A model generated the notes under the pieces. The model ran no database searches, was not told the origin of the DNA, and saw only the letters and a list, made by a program, of their open reading frames with translations. From Apostichopus californicus (lineage: Eukaryota > Echinodermata > Holothuroidea > Aspidochirotida > Stichopodidae), in assembly GCA_020650975.1 (NCBI GenBank), contig JAIPMN010000819.1:1-23625 (forward strand): 23,625 nucleotides of DNA, in the 5' to 3' direction. Position numbers and translations under genes: made by a program. This document shows, piece by piece, positions 1-10,142 of this stretch. The stretch's first letter is position 1; every line of letters begins with the position of its first letter.

Positions 1-1702
1 AAAAGTCAATTGAAATTTTAGCGGAATAGATAAAGATTAAAAAGCTTTGCCTGTATGGAGTTTCCCCTGTTTGTGATTTTACTAGGAGGATGGGAGGATG
101 CTTTTTGAGGTACAGCTGTACTTAGATTGTTTCTTATTGCATAATCAATTGGGGTTAAATATGGTACAGTGCGTTCTCTTGAAACATGTACTCCTGCGAT
201 AAATCGACCAGGTCCAGATTAAGCTTGTGCGGGGCCTGTAGCATATATGTTGTAAAGGGGCCCTTGATTTAAAAAAAAAAAAAAAATCCGGTTTCGGATA
301 TCTTCATACTTTTGCGTTGTATATGAATCACATAGATACCACACTCAGATTTATTACTCTGTTTAAATAATAACCCCAAATGAAGTTGATAATTGGCTAA
401 AATCTCTAACATTAAACATCCAGTCTTTCATTAAAGTTGAAGGCAGTACAGTACTATAGTAATGGAGCAAGTGCAGAATTGATAGCTTGCAAATATTTAA
501 CACGGGGACCTTGAAAATGCATGGCCGGAAGCATGTATGCTACTTTTGCTATTAGCTTAAACCAGCACTGTATTTCACTGTCTTGTAAGATACATTTTGT
601 GTTGAATGTACTGTAACTGCAGTACAAATTTTTTACAACTTAATTTGGCCCAAATATTTAAGAAAAGTTTCTAAGGCAACAGCTTGTGAAAGCATGTACA
701 GTACCTCGTGCAAAATTCACATACATAGTTACTGAATGAAGGGAATTGTGTACATGTAGTTTAAAATAAAAATGATCAAACTACTTTAATTGTTCTTTGA
801 TATGGTATTTACAAAATGACCAAACCTTCAAACTTTCTGTGGTACATTCTAATTTTTCAACCAAAACAAGCTAAAGCAAAATGGTTCACACTCTGAACTG
901 ATTGAATGTATTGTAGACACACATATAAGTTAACCCCAACACAGTGTATCTAGCCTAGCTTTTAGTACATATTGTGACAGTTAATTGGTAGCCAAATAAG
1001 TTTGGGAATGTCTAAGCTGAATCAAACATTTGCTTGCATTTTACTTGTCCACCCATACTACATAAATCCCATCATTCGGGAATCATTTCCAGTAAGTGCT
1101 GTTATAAACCGAAACATCTTATTGCTCACACTGTTATCACAGCACTACTGTTTCTATGGAGCATAGTACTATGAACACACTGTTCAGCTTGCATTCGTGC
1201 CCTTTCCCCCTCAGACAACATGTGCGCTACGCAGACGGTGGGCTGGACAAATCAAGTTATAATGCATTGAATAAATCTATGACAAAAAAAATTGGCTTAA
1301 GTAAAGCTTTTGTGGGTAAATCGACACTCTTTGCATTCAGGGTACGTCAGCTCAAAAATATAAACTGCGTGGGGATTGAAAGAGCAAAGTGTCACAGATG
1401 GTACGGAACGCATATCATCCGGGCATCGATATTATTGACTAGTGGCATGGCAGTTTATAGATTTATATGTAATGTCATTCACGCCTAGCTGGATGGCGAT
1501 GATATTCGTTGTACGCCTAAAACGAGAAGAACATATGATGCCTATGTAATAACTGACAGCGCACGGGCAAACTGTAATAGTGTAATGCCTGCAGTTCCAT
1601 ATAATTCATCTGGGGGTGTTATTTCTAAGGGGGAAGCAATTATGGGAAGTGCCACCTCCGATCAAAAACTGCGAGATCATCCGTTCGGAATGTCATGTGT
1701 CG
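1..1702. other. Unassigned AT-rich sequence
   Basis: I see no recognisable gene. A 110-codon open frame at 1156-1488 on the plus strand has no domain, signal peptide or family resemblance I can name, and I treat it as chance. An 84-codon frame at 1585-1839 runs through a CT tract that gives it a Phe/Leu-rich middle, an artefact of the simple sequence. The stretch from about 1080 to 1500 has somewhat more CG dinucleotides than its neighbours, but I cannot attach a role to that. Confidence 0.55.
271..286 (+). repeat. A16 homopolymer
   Basis: Sixteen consecutive A residues follow CCTTGATTT. It could be the decayed tail of a retroposed fragment, but no flanking duplication or recognisable body was seen upstream, so it is recorded only as a mononucleotide run. 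Confidence 0.9.
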
Positions 1703-1749
1703 TTTTTCTTTTTTTTCTTTTCTTTTCTTTTCTTTTTTTCCTCCCCCCT
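1703..1749 (+). repeat. Polypyrimidine tract, (CTTTT)n-like
   Basis: An almost pure C/T stretch made of TTTTC/CTTTT units ends in a short C-run. It has the composition of an intronic polypyrimidine tract, but the next AG dinucleotides have no open exon-like block behind them. It is most simply a microsatellite. Confidence 0.85.
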
Positions 1750-3163
1750 GTGCTGCTGCATCATGAAATTACATTGATTATAAACCCAACACTGGATTGG
1801 TTCCCATTGGTCTGTTTACAACGAAATTCAAGGTTTTAAGCCTGCTACTTCATTAACAATTCCGCTAAAAATGCGACATGCCCTTTCTGGACTCATTCTG
1901 TGTGAACTTGGCAAAACGCTCTGAATTGTGCTCTGATCAGCGTGGGCGTAGAGGTTTACTGGAAAAATGTTGTAAAATCAATAGTCATGGTCTCGTTTCA
2001 TGACGAAAACAATAGCAAATTACCAAAACAGAACAGACATAGACGAAAAAAACATGAAGGGGAAAGGAAAGATGGCTGCGAAAAAATTCAGCGGGTTGGT
2101 GAATAGGCCTTGGTTTAAGTTTGCACTTGCCATTAGTAGGCAGGAAGTTTAAACCAAATTTGCATCATGCATATCAAATGGTCGATAGAGGTCGCAAGCT
2201 GAAAATCCTGGACTCGTTCAAGGAGGGCGATGTGGACAGATGTCATACTTTGCATGTGGCAATACGCCGCAATAGGATAATCAAGATCCCCCTTCTTTTT
2301 AATGGGGGAGTGGGGGGGCCATGAAATGTCAGAAGAGGCGAAAATGTGTACATTTCTAAAAGCCTTAAATATCTCAAGAATCTTAAGCTGAATAACGTTT
2401 AATTATATTTCAATTTTTTTTTTGTGTGGTGGAATTGCTTCGATGACTCACAAAGTGAGCATTGAGCTCAGTAGGCAGATAAAAGTGCATTGTTTAAGAA
2501 ATCATTTTTAGAACCCAGTCCCATAACAAATGTTGACAGAATCAATGCATGAACTTGCGTTAATTAATTTTATTCATTTATATACATGGGCAAGTTTCAA
2601 ATTAGAATAAAACTGTCATGTGTCCGTGTGTGTGGTCAGTTTCTTGTTAAACAGCTGCCTACTATTCTGTTTTACCCCTGACATGCATGGCCTTAGTTTG
2701 AACCAGGTCTACTCTGTAGTACTACTCAAGGTGTCACTGGTGTGTATATATCTTTCACACCTCGAATTGGTCAGATAGAGTAGTCATATGGTGGGGAATA
2801 CAGACGATATAAAGGTTAATAAATTGTTGAATGGTGGTTCTACTGACCTAGATCTTTATCATTTAGACAAGTTTGTTTCCTGTATATATCATACCTGATC
2901 GATACTCAGTATATTATTGATCTTCATGGAGCAATAAGATTTGGACTGATGAAAACATCTTCTAGTATGAAGCAGGACGAGACAGTTTACATGAAAGTAA
3001 ACTCGTTCCGGAACATCCGGTAATAAATGTTAACACAGGGAATTATTTATCCGGGTTTGGCAACCCAAAAAAGCTATGCAAATGGGCCACTTGCTATACA
3101 AACTCTTCAAAGATGTATATATTAATATACAGTAGCATTTTGTGTACAAAAAGAACCATATAT
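1750..3163. other. Unassigned sequence with minor inverted repeats
   Basis: No gene was recognised. Local structure includes a C5/G5 pair at 2288-2308 followed by a G7 run, and a 7-bp inverted repeat AGTTTAC/GTAAACT at 2984-2990 and 2997-3003. The 67-codon frame at 2121-2324 has no family resemblance. Confidence 0.55.
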
Positions 3164-3532
3164 TTAAAGGCATTGAAGACTCGCCCCAAACCGCGTGCGG
3201 CCATCTGAAAAAGTTAACTTTCTGTTGCTTGCAAGTGACGTTTTGTTCGTGTCGCTACAAAATGCAGACAGTAATGAAACGTGATACCTTGTTATCTTTT
3301 ATCTAGACCTGAGATGTCCATCGCTGCTATACATGTACACTGTGTTGTGGGTATTGACCGCAGCTGTATGTACTGACTGTACACTAGTGTCTAATTACCG
3401 ACGGTAGCAAGCTGTCTGTGTATTTTCTGGGATCGATGGTGGTGTTTAACACTTCTGTTACACTTCATTCGAAACTAGGTCAAATTACCGGCATTAGACG
3501 TTTCTTTTTGCGTGAGTCTTCACACCCTTTAC
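3164..3532. mobile_element. Short inverted-repeat element, MITE-like, with possible TTAA-type target site
   Basis: The left end (3165-3182) and the reverse complement of the right end (3531-3514) match at 15 of 18 positions: both begin TAAAGG, then three mismatches, then both read TGAAGACTC. The left end includes TTAA (3164-3167). The matching right position reads TTAC (3529-3532), one change from TTAA. The body is about 360 bp, has no transposase-like frame, and is richer in CG than its flanks. Size, terminal repeats and lack of coding capacity fit a non-autonomous DNA transposon. A TTAA target is known for the piggyBac superfamily, but that assignment is inference. I have a vague, unverified impression that the left-end sequence is common in sea cucumber transcripts. 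Confidence 0.6.
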
Positions 3533-4578
3533 CTGTAAGAGACAAACTTTAGAGACTTCAAAACTGCTACACAAACTTGAGCACTAAGTTATTCCCTGTA
3601 ATATTGTCTTATGAGGTACATTCTGTAGGAAGTAATAACATGCCTTTTATCTTGTTTAATACAACATTATATTATGTATACATGAATGTTTCAAATGGAA
3701 CATCAGGAGCTGGGTAGATAAATTTAGTCAAGAAAAGACATGTAACACTCAATCATTTAATTCTTTAGACACTTCAGTTCGTCTGACGAGGAAAATTAAA
3801 CAACTTAACTATTGGAAGCTTTTATGTTTGAGGTTTTCATGTATATATTTACCAGATATAGTACAGTTATGAATTTTAATGAATAACTTTCTTACGGAAA
3901 AAAAAAAATTCATTAATTTCATTTTGTAATTTTTTTTCGTTATAGAATTTATGAATAATTCCATAACAGAAACTATCATTAATATTGAAATAATGGTAAA
4001 TTCTAAGTTGCACTGCAATCAGAAATTAGAGAAAGAAAATTCAGGAAAGGTTGTCACAAGCGTAAGCGGAATATTAATGTTCAACCATTTTCACATTGTG
4101 AAGTGTAGTATGAATAATTCATATTTGACAGATAAGCAGACATTACTAATTTTTGCCATATGAAACAACCAATGCAATGATAGATTGTAGACATGTTTTG
4201 ACATGTTTTGGAGTTTGTCATTTGTCAATATCAAGCCATTGAATCTTACTCAGATACTCAGTCTGACCTACAGTAGATCTATCCTCAACTTTTGGTAAAT
4301 TACTAGTGTTTTCTTAATTCCCATCCTCTTGGCCTACAAACAGTGATAACATTTTTAGAGCTTTCGCTCCACTTTTGGGTCACAAACTGTTCTCATCCTC
4401 CTGTTTCCAAAGCTACCATCTTATATTACCAAACCCTTAACAATCTCATACAGCAATTTACATTGAAATATTTTTTAATTCATATATGAAATGGATAGAA
4501 TTATGTCTGGAAATTGCTTGATTTGAAACATATTAAGAAGGAAAAATGTCCTTTTATTTTCAGGATGAGGACATTATA
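3533..4578. other. Unassigned AT-rich sequence
   Basis: No gene was recognised. It holds a perfect 10-bp direct duplication of ACATGTTTTG at 4191-4210. It also holds an acceptor-like TCCTTTTATTTTCAG ending at 4563, which is followed by a short open stretch (DEDII) that runs straight into a G-run and then a stop, so I do not call an exon. Overlapping 69- and 70-codon frames on opposite strands near 3809-4163 look like chance. Confidence 0.55.
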
Positions 4579-4590
4579 GGGGGGGGGGGG
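4579..4590 (+). repeat. G12 homopolymer
   Basis: Twelve consecutive G residues follow ATTATA. This is one of several poly-G runs on the plus strand of this window. Confidence 0.9.
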
Positions 4591-5098
4591 CGATAAGTTG
4601 TAAATTTCTGGGTTAATAAGTAGTCATTTATATCGATTGAGCAAGGGAAATTAATGTTCATGAATAAGGAATGATGATAATTTTTTTTATAAAACCATGA
4701 TACATTTATTGAGACTTGATAGCTCAGGATTCAAGGTTTAATTGTCCTTGCATGGACAGCTTTTAATTCCCAATTAATATGCAGATTATTTATTTGAATG
4801 TGATCCTCTCTAATAAGTTTCCATCTTCCATGTACCCATGTTTCATCTGCTTATCGTCTGCAGAAAAAAATGACTAATATTTTAGCAGAGGGTAATATTG
4901 AATTAATAATTCATTAATTGACGTACTTATCGACTCATTCTTTTGGGGTTAATTTTTTATTAATTTCAGCTTCCGTTCAGTGAATTTTTCAAATGAATTA
5001 AATTGTTAGTTTGGCTTTGCAGACAGCAGTAGTTACATTACACTGAAGCACCTGACTGTTCGAGGCAGTCTACATGATACAGGAGCAATTAGAATGCT

Positions 5099-5122
5099 GG
5101 GGGAGGGGGGGGGGTAGGGGGA
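5099..5122 (+). repeat. G-rich tract with quadruplex potential
   Basis: G-runs of 5, 10 and 5 are separated by single A and TA interruptions. Runs this dense can in principle fold as a G-quadruplex, because the long central run can supply two of the four tracts. No regulatory role can be read from the sequence. Confidence 0.7.
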
Positions 5123-5735
5123 GCTGTGGAGGGCAAATCTAACATGCTCTGCAGTTTCACATAAGAGGTACTGCAGGTCATGCAGAGATAATCCCTATTG
5201 TATTATAACTGGATCATCCCAGCTGAGCAGGATTTTCCAGCTACAGAACTGCATCTTTTTCTAGTTGACACCCATCATGAATGGGGTTCATGCACCATTT
5301 TATCATGTCAAAGGTCAGGACGTACTGTAGTACACATTAAGGACAATACTGCTTTCCAAGTTTTGTGGTATAGACACACCTGTACTGTAGGTATACTGTG
5401 TGTAGTACTCTACATGTATATTCAGTAGTTACTAATTGAGGTTAAGTTTGTGCATTCAGGTCAAAGGGCAATATATGGTCAATGGCCAGTTTTGCATTTG
5501 AAGGAGATTCTGCTAGTAGGCCTAGAGTGAAAGGTCAAGCTGTCCGTCCAATGTTACATTATTCATGAATTGGTGGAAAAGTACAACGTTTGTTGAGTCG
5601 GTTGCAGCACATAAATATCCAATCCTGGTTAGTCTAAAACTTGAACAAGCATCTTCTTCCTAAATTATTATTTTATTTATTACACAGTTAACTGTTGATT
5701 AGATGTACCGAAAAATGACTCTTTTTCACATCCCT

Positions 5736-5747
5736 CCCCCCCCCCCC
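5736..5747 (+). repeat. C12 homopolymer
   Basis: Twelve consecutive C residues follow TCCCT and are followed by ATCATCATC. This is one of the few C-runs on the plus strand. Confidence 0.9.
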
Positions 5748-5906
5748 ATCATCATCTATGTCCCTTGATCTTTCCTTCCTGCACTAGCAGTTAATGAATA
5801 ATTTAATGTTCCTCAAGTTGCGTAGGTGATAAGGATATAATTTATTGCAGCACTGCACTCTTGCTGTCACTAGTACATTTAATATTTTCCCAGCTTTTCC
5901 TCTCAG

Positions 5907-5946
5907 AGGAAAGAAGAACGATGAGGAAAAGAAAAAAGAAAAGAAG
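5907..5946 (+). CDS. Candidate 40-nt internal exon, Lys/Glu-rich, unrecognised
   Basis: A strong-looking 3' splice site (TTTTCCCAGCTTTTCCTCTCAG, AG at 5905-5906) precedes a 40-nt purine-rich block, and AAGAAG|GTAAAA follows it as a plausible 5' splice site. Read with one leading base, the block encodes GKKNDEEKKKEKK and ends on a codon boundary. A second frame is open (ERRTMRKRKKKR) and the third meets TGA. Runs of this kind are typical of charged linkers or coiled-coil edges, but I cannot name the protein. Purine tracts are naturally poor in stops, so an open frame alone is weak evidence; the flanking splice signals make it worth listing. If phase 0 follows, it would join in frame to the block at 7664. 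It could equally be an intronic purine repeat. Confidence 0.25.
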
Positions 5947-5960
5947 GTAAAAAAATGAAG

Positions 5961-6510
5961 ATCCCTCTGATTAAGTGTCCTGTCAGTTTTGTAGCTCTAC
6001 ACTTGGCTGATGATTTGTATTAAATGTGAATTGGTATTAATCTTAAAATTTTACATAGAGTTCATAAAGTACAAATGTGAGAAAAGCTTCAAATAAGAGT
6101 ATATTTGGAAAAGATGGAATCAACTTTTTTACTACTATTAATATTATGATTTTTCTTTATGAAATCTTTTCTCCAAGGGGAGTAATAGTGTCTAAATTGT
6201 TATGTTAGTATATAAATTACCTTTCTCTCACTTCTCATCTTTCTTTCTTTTTCTTTGGGCAACATAAACTGTCCAATGATTTCTCGGCCACTTGCACTTT
6301 TTTGGTCTCGAAAATTTATGGTTGTGCGTGTGAGGTTTTGTCGTCGAGCTAAACACCGTCGCAGTTTTTGTGAATGTTAGCTGACACTTTTACTGGCTTG
6401 CGAACTGCAGGGACCCTACTGCAACATTTCCTTAATGGATTTTTTTTCCCCTCTCAAATACATTAACTTTCCCTGAAACGGAGAATCTGGCAATCCTTTA
6501 ACAGTTCTAG
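5961..6510. other. Unassigned sequence between candidate exons
   Basis: No recognised gene. A CT-rich stretch at 6222-6258 and a T8-C4 tract at 6440-6455 have the composition of intronic pyrimidine tracts. A block with several CG dinucleotides (6290-6410) has no open frame that I can interpret. Confidence 0.5.
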
Positions 6511-6645
6511 ATCTGGAAAAAAGAAGGAAAGCTGCAGATCCCAGAATCTAAGGAAAAAAGAAAAAACAAAAGATTGAAGAAGGAAGAACTGTTAAGGAAT
6601 ATTAACCAGGAGCTTGCTCGTTCTATCAGGCAGGCAGCTCTGTGA
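6511..6645 (+). CDS. Candidate 44-codon purine-rich open stretch ending in TGA
   Basis: After TTTAACAGTTCTAG the frame starting with ATC at 6511 is open for 44 codons and stops at TGA (6643-6645). The product begins IWKKEGKLQIPESKEK and ends NINQELARSIRQAAL. It is basic and probably helical. The frame is closed just upstream by TAG at 6508-6510, as expected if this is an exon behind an AG acceptor. The pyrimidine tract at the acceptor is weak. It could be a terminal coding exon, or it could be spliced at CT|GTGAAA just before the stop. I do not recognise the protein. Much of the openness comes from the A/G-rich tract 6512-6592, so chance is a real alternative. A 70-codon minus-strand frame over the same bases looks like a shadow. 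Confidence 0.2.
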   Translation: MWKKEGKLQIPESKEKRKNKRLKKEELLRNINQELARSIRQAAL

Positions 6646-6737
6646 AACGCTTCTTCTTTCTCTACCTGCAAGCTTTTTATGAATTTATTATTTGCCCAAT
6701 TGGCAGCCCTTATTGCCATAGACCTGGCTATATTACA

Positions 6738-6762
6738 TCATAAAAAAAGAAAGAAAAAAAGA
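6738..6762 (+). repeat. A-rich purine tract
   Basis: A run of A residues interrupted only by G, beginning at ATCATAAAAAAAG. It resembles the other A/G tracts on this strand. No function is visible. Confidence 0.8.
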
Positions 6763-7663
6763 GTAGCTAGATATTGGTGAGCATGTTTCGACTTTCCCTT
6801 GGAGCAAAGTGATAAATATAGATGTTTAACTACGTCATTTGTCCCGTTTACGTAAACATTGTGTGTAGAGTGTGCGAAAGATCTCGGCTCGGTCTGTTCA
6901 TAAGCAACTCGACCGGCATTCGTGGGCAGCATTTGCTAATGCCAATTTTGAATAAATGGCGGTTGGTGGGTTTTTGAGGAGCGGGGAAGGTGTAGCCTTA
7001 CACTGTGCAGACCTTCAAATACTGACAGCTAACCTCTGGGCATAAAAATTGACGCAATATCAGGTTACGATCCCTTTGGCCGGCTGTAAACCGACAAGTT
7101 GGAAGTTTCTATCCCTCCGTGGAGAATTGATTTCATCTTTTAAGGATTTGGAGTAACTGTGGGCTAATGGTAAAAACGTCTTCTCAATGAGAGGTAAGAA
7201 AAGGAGGTGTATTTATTTAAGATTAAGGATGTCTATAATGATTGAAATGAAAGTTGGTTTAGCTAGAGGTTTTAATTAGATAAAATATTGTCATAGGGGT
7301 GGGAGGAGGGGAGTGGGGCGGGAACCATGCTGGCATTGCATTCAGGATACATGTAGAGAATTTGCAACTTGTGTTTTGGATTCAAGGAGTTTACTTGAAG
7401 TGGCAATTCATTCGAAAAATTATTCTTTCGTTCAAGTAATAATAATAGATAATTGAATGCAAGTTGACAGGGTAAATCCAGTTGGTGATATTGACTAAAC
7501 ACTCTGTGGCTCTCAGGCTTGGAAAGTCTGGTGATTTACTGGCTAAAATTTGCTAAAACTAGCAAATGTTGCTGTTTGCCAGTAGAAAGAAAAAACAAGT
7601 GCATACTAAAATTTTGAAGTTCTTGTCCTGGCTCTGTTCCTCTGACCAACCTGCCCCCCTCAG
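6763..7663. other. Unassigned sequence
   Basis: No gene was recognised. The part from 6790 to 7120 has more CG dinucleotides and fewer A/T runs than its neighbours but no convincing frame. Two minus-strand frames (6738-6932, 64 codons; 7272-7502, 76 codons) have no domain features. A G-rich patch lies at 7298-7320. Confidence 0.5.
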
Positions 7664-7725
7664 TCATTCTACTACACCAACGGAGGCAAGTTTCATGGAC
7701 GTTACCGTCCCCTGTGGGGAGCTAG
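7664..7725 (+). CDS. Candidate 62-nt exon (or 88 nt to 7751), unrecognised
   Basis: A pyrimidine-rich acceptor (ACCAACCTGCCCCCCTCAG, AG at 7662-7663) precedes the block, and AG|GTCAGT follows at 7725/7726. A second possible donor, CCAG|GTCAGG, would end the exon at 7751. The frame starting directly after the acceptor reads SFYYTNGGKFHGRYRPLWGA, and it is closed by TGA only a few codons upstream of the acceptor, as expected for an exon edge. I cannot match it to a known family. The two other frames are also open across the 62 nt, so frame choice rests on how protein-like the result looks. A 92-codon ATG-initiated frame at 7566-7844 uses one of those other frames. It begins inside the would-be intron, and I prefer the spliced reading. 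Confidence 0.25.
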
Positions 7726-7954
7726 GTCAGTGCCAAAAGGTTGCCTACCAGGTCAGGCTAGATATGGGTGGAGAAAGCGCAGTAATTGTGGGTGGAGTAC
7801 TGCGTGTGTGTAGATCATTAACATCGATATTGGAATGTTTTTGAAAAAGAAACTTGCACTGCCTTCACTGTGTGTTCACAAAATTAAATGTAATCATGCA
7901 TTGAGGTACCCATGAACAGCTGAGATTATACCATTAAAGATGCTTGAACATATC

Positions 7955-7974
7955 TCCCCCTTCCCCCTCCCCCA
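7955..7974 (+). promoter_or_regulatory. Polypyrimidine tract with CAG, possible 3' splice site
   Basis: The tract TCCCCCTTCCCCCTCCCCCA ends in CAG followed by TTATTACAG. Its form is that of a good acceptor. No convincing exon follows, so it may be a cryptic site or only a C-rich simple sequence. Confidence 0.25.
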
Positions 7975-8107
7975 GTTATTACAGAGTTTGATCAATGTAC
8001 TGTATGTACGTTCACACAAAATTAGTAGACCTGTGTGTTAATATTTTGATATGTTATCCAATAATACATCACCTACCCTGAACCTAACAGAATAAAACAA
8101 AACAAAT

Positions 8108-8122
8108 ACACACACACACACA
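8108..8122 (+). repeat. (CA)n microsatellite, about 7 units
   Basis: A short uninterrupted ACACAC run is followed by AGAGAAAAC. It is an ordinary dinucleotide repeat, probably too short to be highly variable. Confidence 0.9.
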
Positions 8123-8816
8123 GAGAAAACTTGCTGGTTTAGAACTGAATGATGAGAGAGCCATGTGTACTACAGTATGTCTGTGGTATTGAATGATGTT
8201 GATGTTTTGTTACCATGGTATTAGCATGATTAAAACAGTATTATATACAGAAAATCATACAAATGGGATTTTCAGTCTGTGGATTTCCTGCTGCCCTTGA
8301 AGACAAAAAGGTGCCCAAGGAAAAAAGAAAATCGACTTCTGTTTATAAAAAAGTTGATAGAATTATGAGAAGAAACAATTAAATCAACATTGGATAGCAT
8401 TGATGTGTTGTTTTGGTTGCTTATTGATGAAAAGGCTGTAAGATTGCTGTTCCAGTACTTTGGTCTCTGAAAGTAAACCAATTAAACCAAACAAGATTCA
8501 AGGAAAGAAAACATACCATTGTCTGAGAGCTTTTGAATGTACCTGTAGGTTGTCAGTAGTCATGGTAACCAATAAGACTTATAAGAAAAAGGTTTTATCA
8601 AGGAAGCTGAACAGTAAGTCATGTAACAGATTTATAGAATGAATCAATATCTCAACTGATAGTGATCATGTTATCACAGTGTCCTGGTTGGTTTGTATTT
8701 AAACATCAGAAAAAAAAGACCATTTTAATATCAAGTGTAGAAGTGATTTTTGCTGATGGACACAGATCAAACAGAAAGCTACTTTAATTGAAAAGGGAAA
8801 AGATTGAAAAGATCAA

Positions 8817-8840
8817 CCCCCCCCAAAAAAAAAAAAAAAA
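8817..8840 (+). repeat. C8-A16 compound homopolymer
   Basis: Eight C residues are followed immediately by sixteen A residues. The sharp C-to-A junction gives strong local strand asymmetry and makes this position prone to assembly and sequencing errors. Confidence 0.9.
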
Positions 8841-8920
8841 CCAAAGGGAAATTACACACATAGGAACATCTTACTGAACAGGTAGATCCAGAAGGAAGGT
8901 AAGAATGACCCAAAGAGGTC

Positions 8921-8992
8921 AAGGGGAGAGGGTGGGGGAGGGATGGGGAAGGGGGAGAGAGAGATGGAAGAGGGATGGATGGGAGAGGGAGG
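8921..8992 (+). repeat. GGGA/GA-rich purine tract
   Basis: A stretch of about 70 bp consists of G and A with only a few T interruptions, and contains GGGGGAG, GAGAGAGA and GGATGG units. Such polypurine tracts can form triplex or G-quadruplex structures in vitro. A 100-codon minus-strand frame crossing it owes its Pro/Ser/Leu-rich middle to this tract and is not called. Confidence 0.8.
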
Positions 8993-9941
8993 TGTACCTG
9001 TTGGAAAAGGTAAATCCCTGAACTCTCACATTCAATGTCACATGTAGCTATGTAGTGACAGGTATACAAGCAATGTTTCAATAGTGGCCTATGCTACATG
9101 CTATAGGCTAGGCTATATGGTTTGCAAACCTGCTTGGTTCTTCTATCTTTTAGCTTACATCATGAATCTCTATAGATAGAATATCCTCTGGTTCAAAGTA
9201 GTAAATCTAGACGCTGAGTTTTGGATTACTTCAACCCCCCCTTTTTTTGTTAAGATTAAGCATGAAAAATTGATAAGGAAGCCAAATAGATGGCTCTTGC
9301 TGCCCATAAACTTTTGGGGGATCCTTTGAGGTTTTGTGTTTGATGGTAAGGGAATGATTTGCAGCTTTCGTGGTAGAAACTGTTAACATGTACAGCTGAA
9401 TCCATCATATATACAAAGAGTGTGTAAGACTGTGTATTGGTAGTTTTGTGATGCTTTTTTTGGGTAATATTTAACATTAAAGATTTAAAGAAAAACCCCC
9501 ACTGACCCACCTCTGGGTCACCTCCAACTTCGAAGCAAACATTCTGCACTTAACGTAAGGTGCACAATATGTCATATCAATTAGTGGGAATGATTATGCA
9601 AAATAATCACAATTAAGGTAGCTAATATGATTACTGCAAAATGGGAACTGTATGAAGTCATCATCCCACAACAGTTGTTCAACTTGTTTTAAGTACTACT
9701 ACAGTAAGTACAAAAATAAAAACAAATAAAAATCCCCTTCCTCAAAGACACCTAAGTCCCCTCTTCTTGATTCCCCCTCCCAAAGAAAATAATCCAAACT
9801 AGTAAATTAAGAAAAATGTGTAAATAATTAACATTATACATTACCAATACTTTTTTAATAACATGCAAGGATGGATGGATCCAGCTAGGATCTTAAAAAA
9901 AGTAAGTGTGATCCTGGAGTTGTTGAACCAACTCCCAGGAA
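8993..9941. other. Unassigned sequence with small palindromes
   Basis: No gene was recognised. It contains a near-palindrome around CCTATGCTACATGCTATAGG (9088-9107), the TGACCC/GGGTCA pair at 9503-9520 and several short A/T runs. A 97-codon minus-strand frame at 9256-9549 shows no domain. Confidence 0.5.
9503..9520. promoter_or_regulatory. TGACCCA/TGGGTCA inverted repeat, possible nuclear-receptor-type site
   Basis: A perfect 7-bp inverted repeat is separated by 4 bp (CCTC). Read as hexamers it is TGACCC, six bases, GGGTCA, an everted pair of half-sites close to the AGGTCA core used by nuclear receptors. The symmetry is plain. Binding is inference, and a single site of this length can occur by chance in 23 kb. 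Confidence 0.2.
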
Positions 9942-9968
9942 GGGTGGGAGGGGGGGGGGAAAGGGGGA
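9942..9968 (+). repeat. G-rich tract with quadruplex potential
   Basis: GGG-A-G10-AAA-GGGGG follows CAGGAAGGGT. Enough G-runs are present for a G-quadruplex on the plus strand. No gene context suggests a role. Confidence 0.7.
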
Positions 9969-10142
9969 GTCTTTGGACATATTCCTCCAGGAAAAAAAAA
10001 CACAAAAAACTATTGGATGTCAAATGGTCCAGGCAATATTAGGCTTTAAATAATTAAGGTCTATAATTAGGTCTACACGAAAGGCTGTGCTACAAACTCC
10101 AGTACTTTTAAATTTTTTTGTGGAGTTAAAAAAAGGGATATT

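Larger units (their letters stand above)
4591..5890. other. Unassigned sequence with G- and C-runs
   Basis: No gene was recognised. It includes the G-rich tract at 5099-5122, a C12 run at 5736-5747 and a hairpin at 5054-5070 that imitates a tRNA T-arm (see rejected items). AT-rich stretches at 4680-4700 and 4880-4990 carry many ATTAAT words. The 76-codon frame at 5198-5428 has no recognisable features. Confidence 0.5.
7752..8816. other. Unassigned sequence with CA repeat
   Basis: No gene was recognised. A pyrimidine tract ending in CAG at 7955-7974 looks like a splice acceptor, but the following frame (LLQSLIN) reaches only a weak donor. Short AT-rich frames at 8272-8481 (minus) and 8460-8642 (plus) overlap and show no family features. 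Confidence 0.5.

Noticed and set aside
1156-1488. 110-codon plus-strand open frame
   Set aside because: No domain, no family resemblance, no splice or promoter context; frames of this size are expected by chance in 23 kb.
5054-5070. tRNA T-arm look-alike: GACTG, loop TTCGAGG, CAGTC
   Set aside because: The arm is perfect, but no matching acceptor stem, D-arm or A box lies upstream at the needed distance. It is kept only as a small hairpin.
8779-9081. 100-codon minus-strand Pro/Ser/Leu-rich frame
   Set aside because: The composition comes directly from the GGGA-rich tract and the C8-A16 run.
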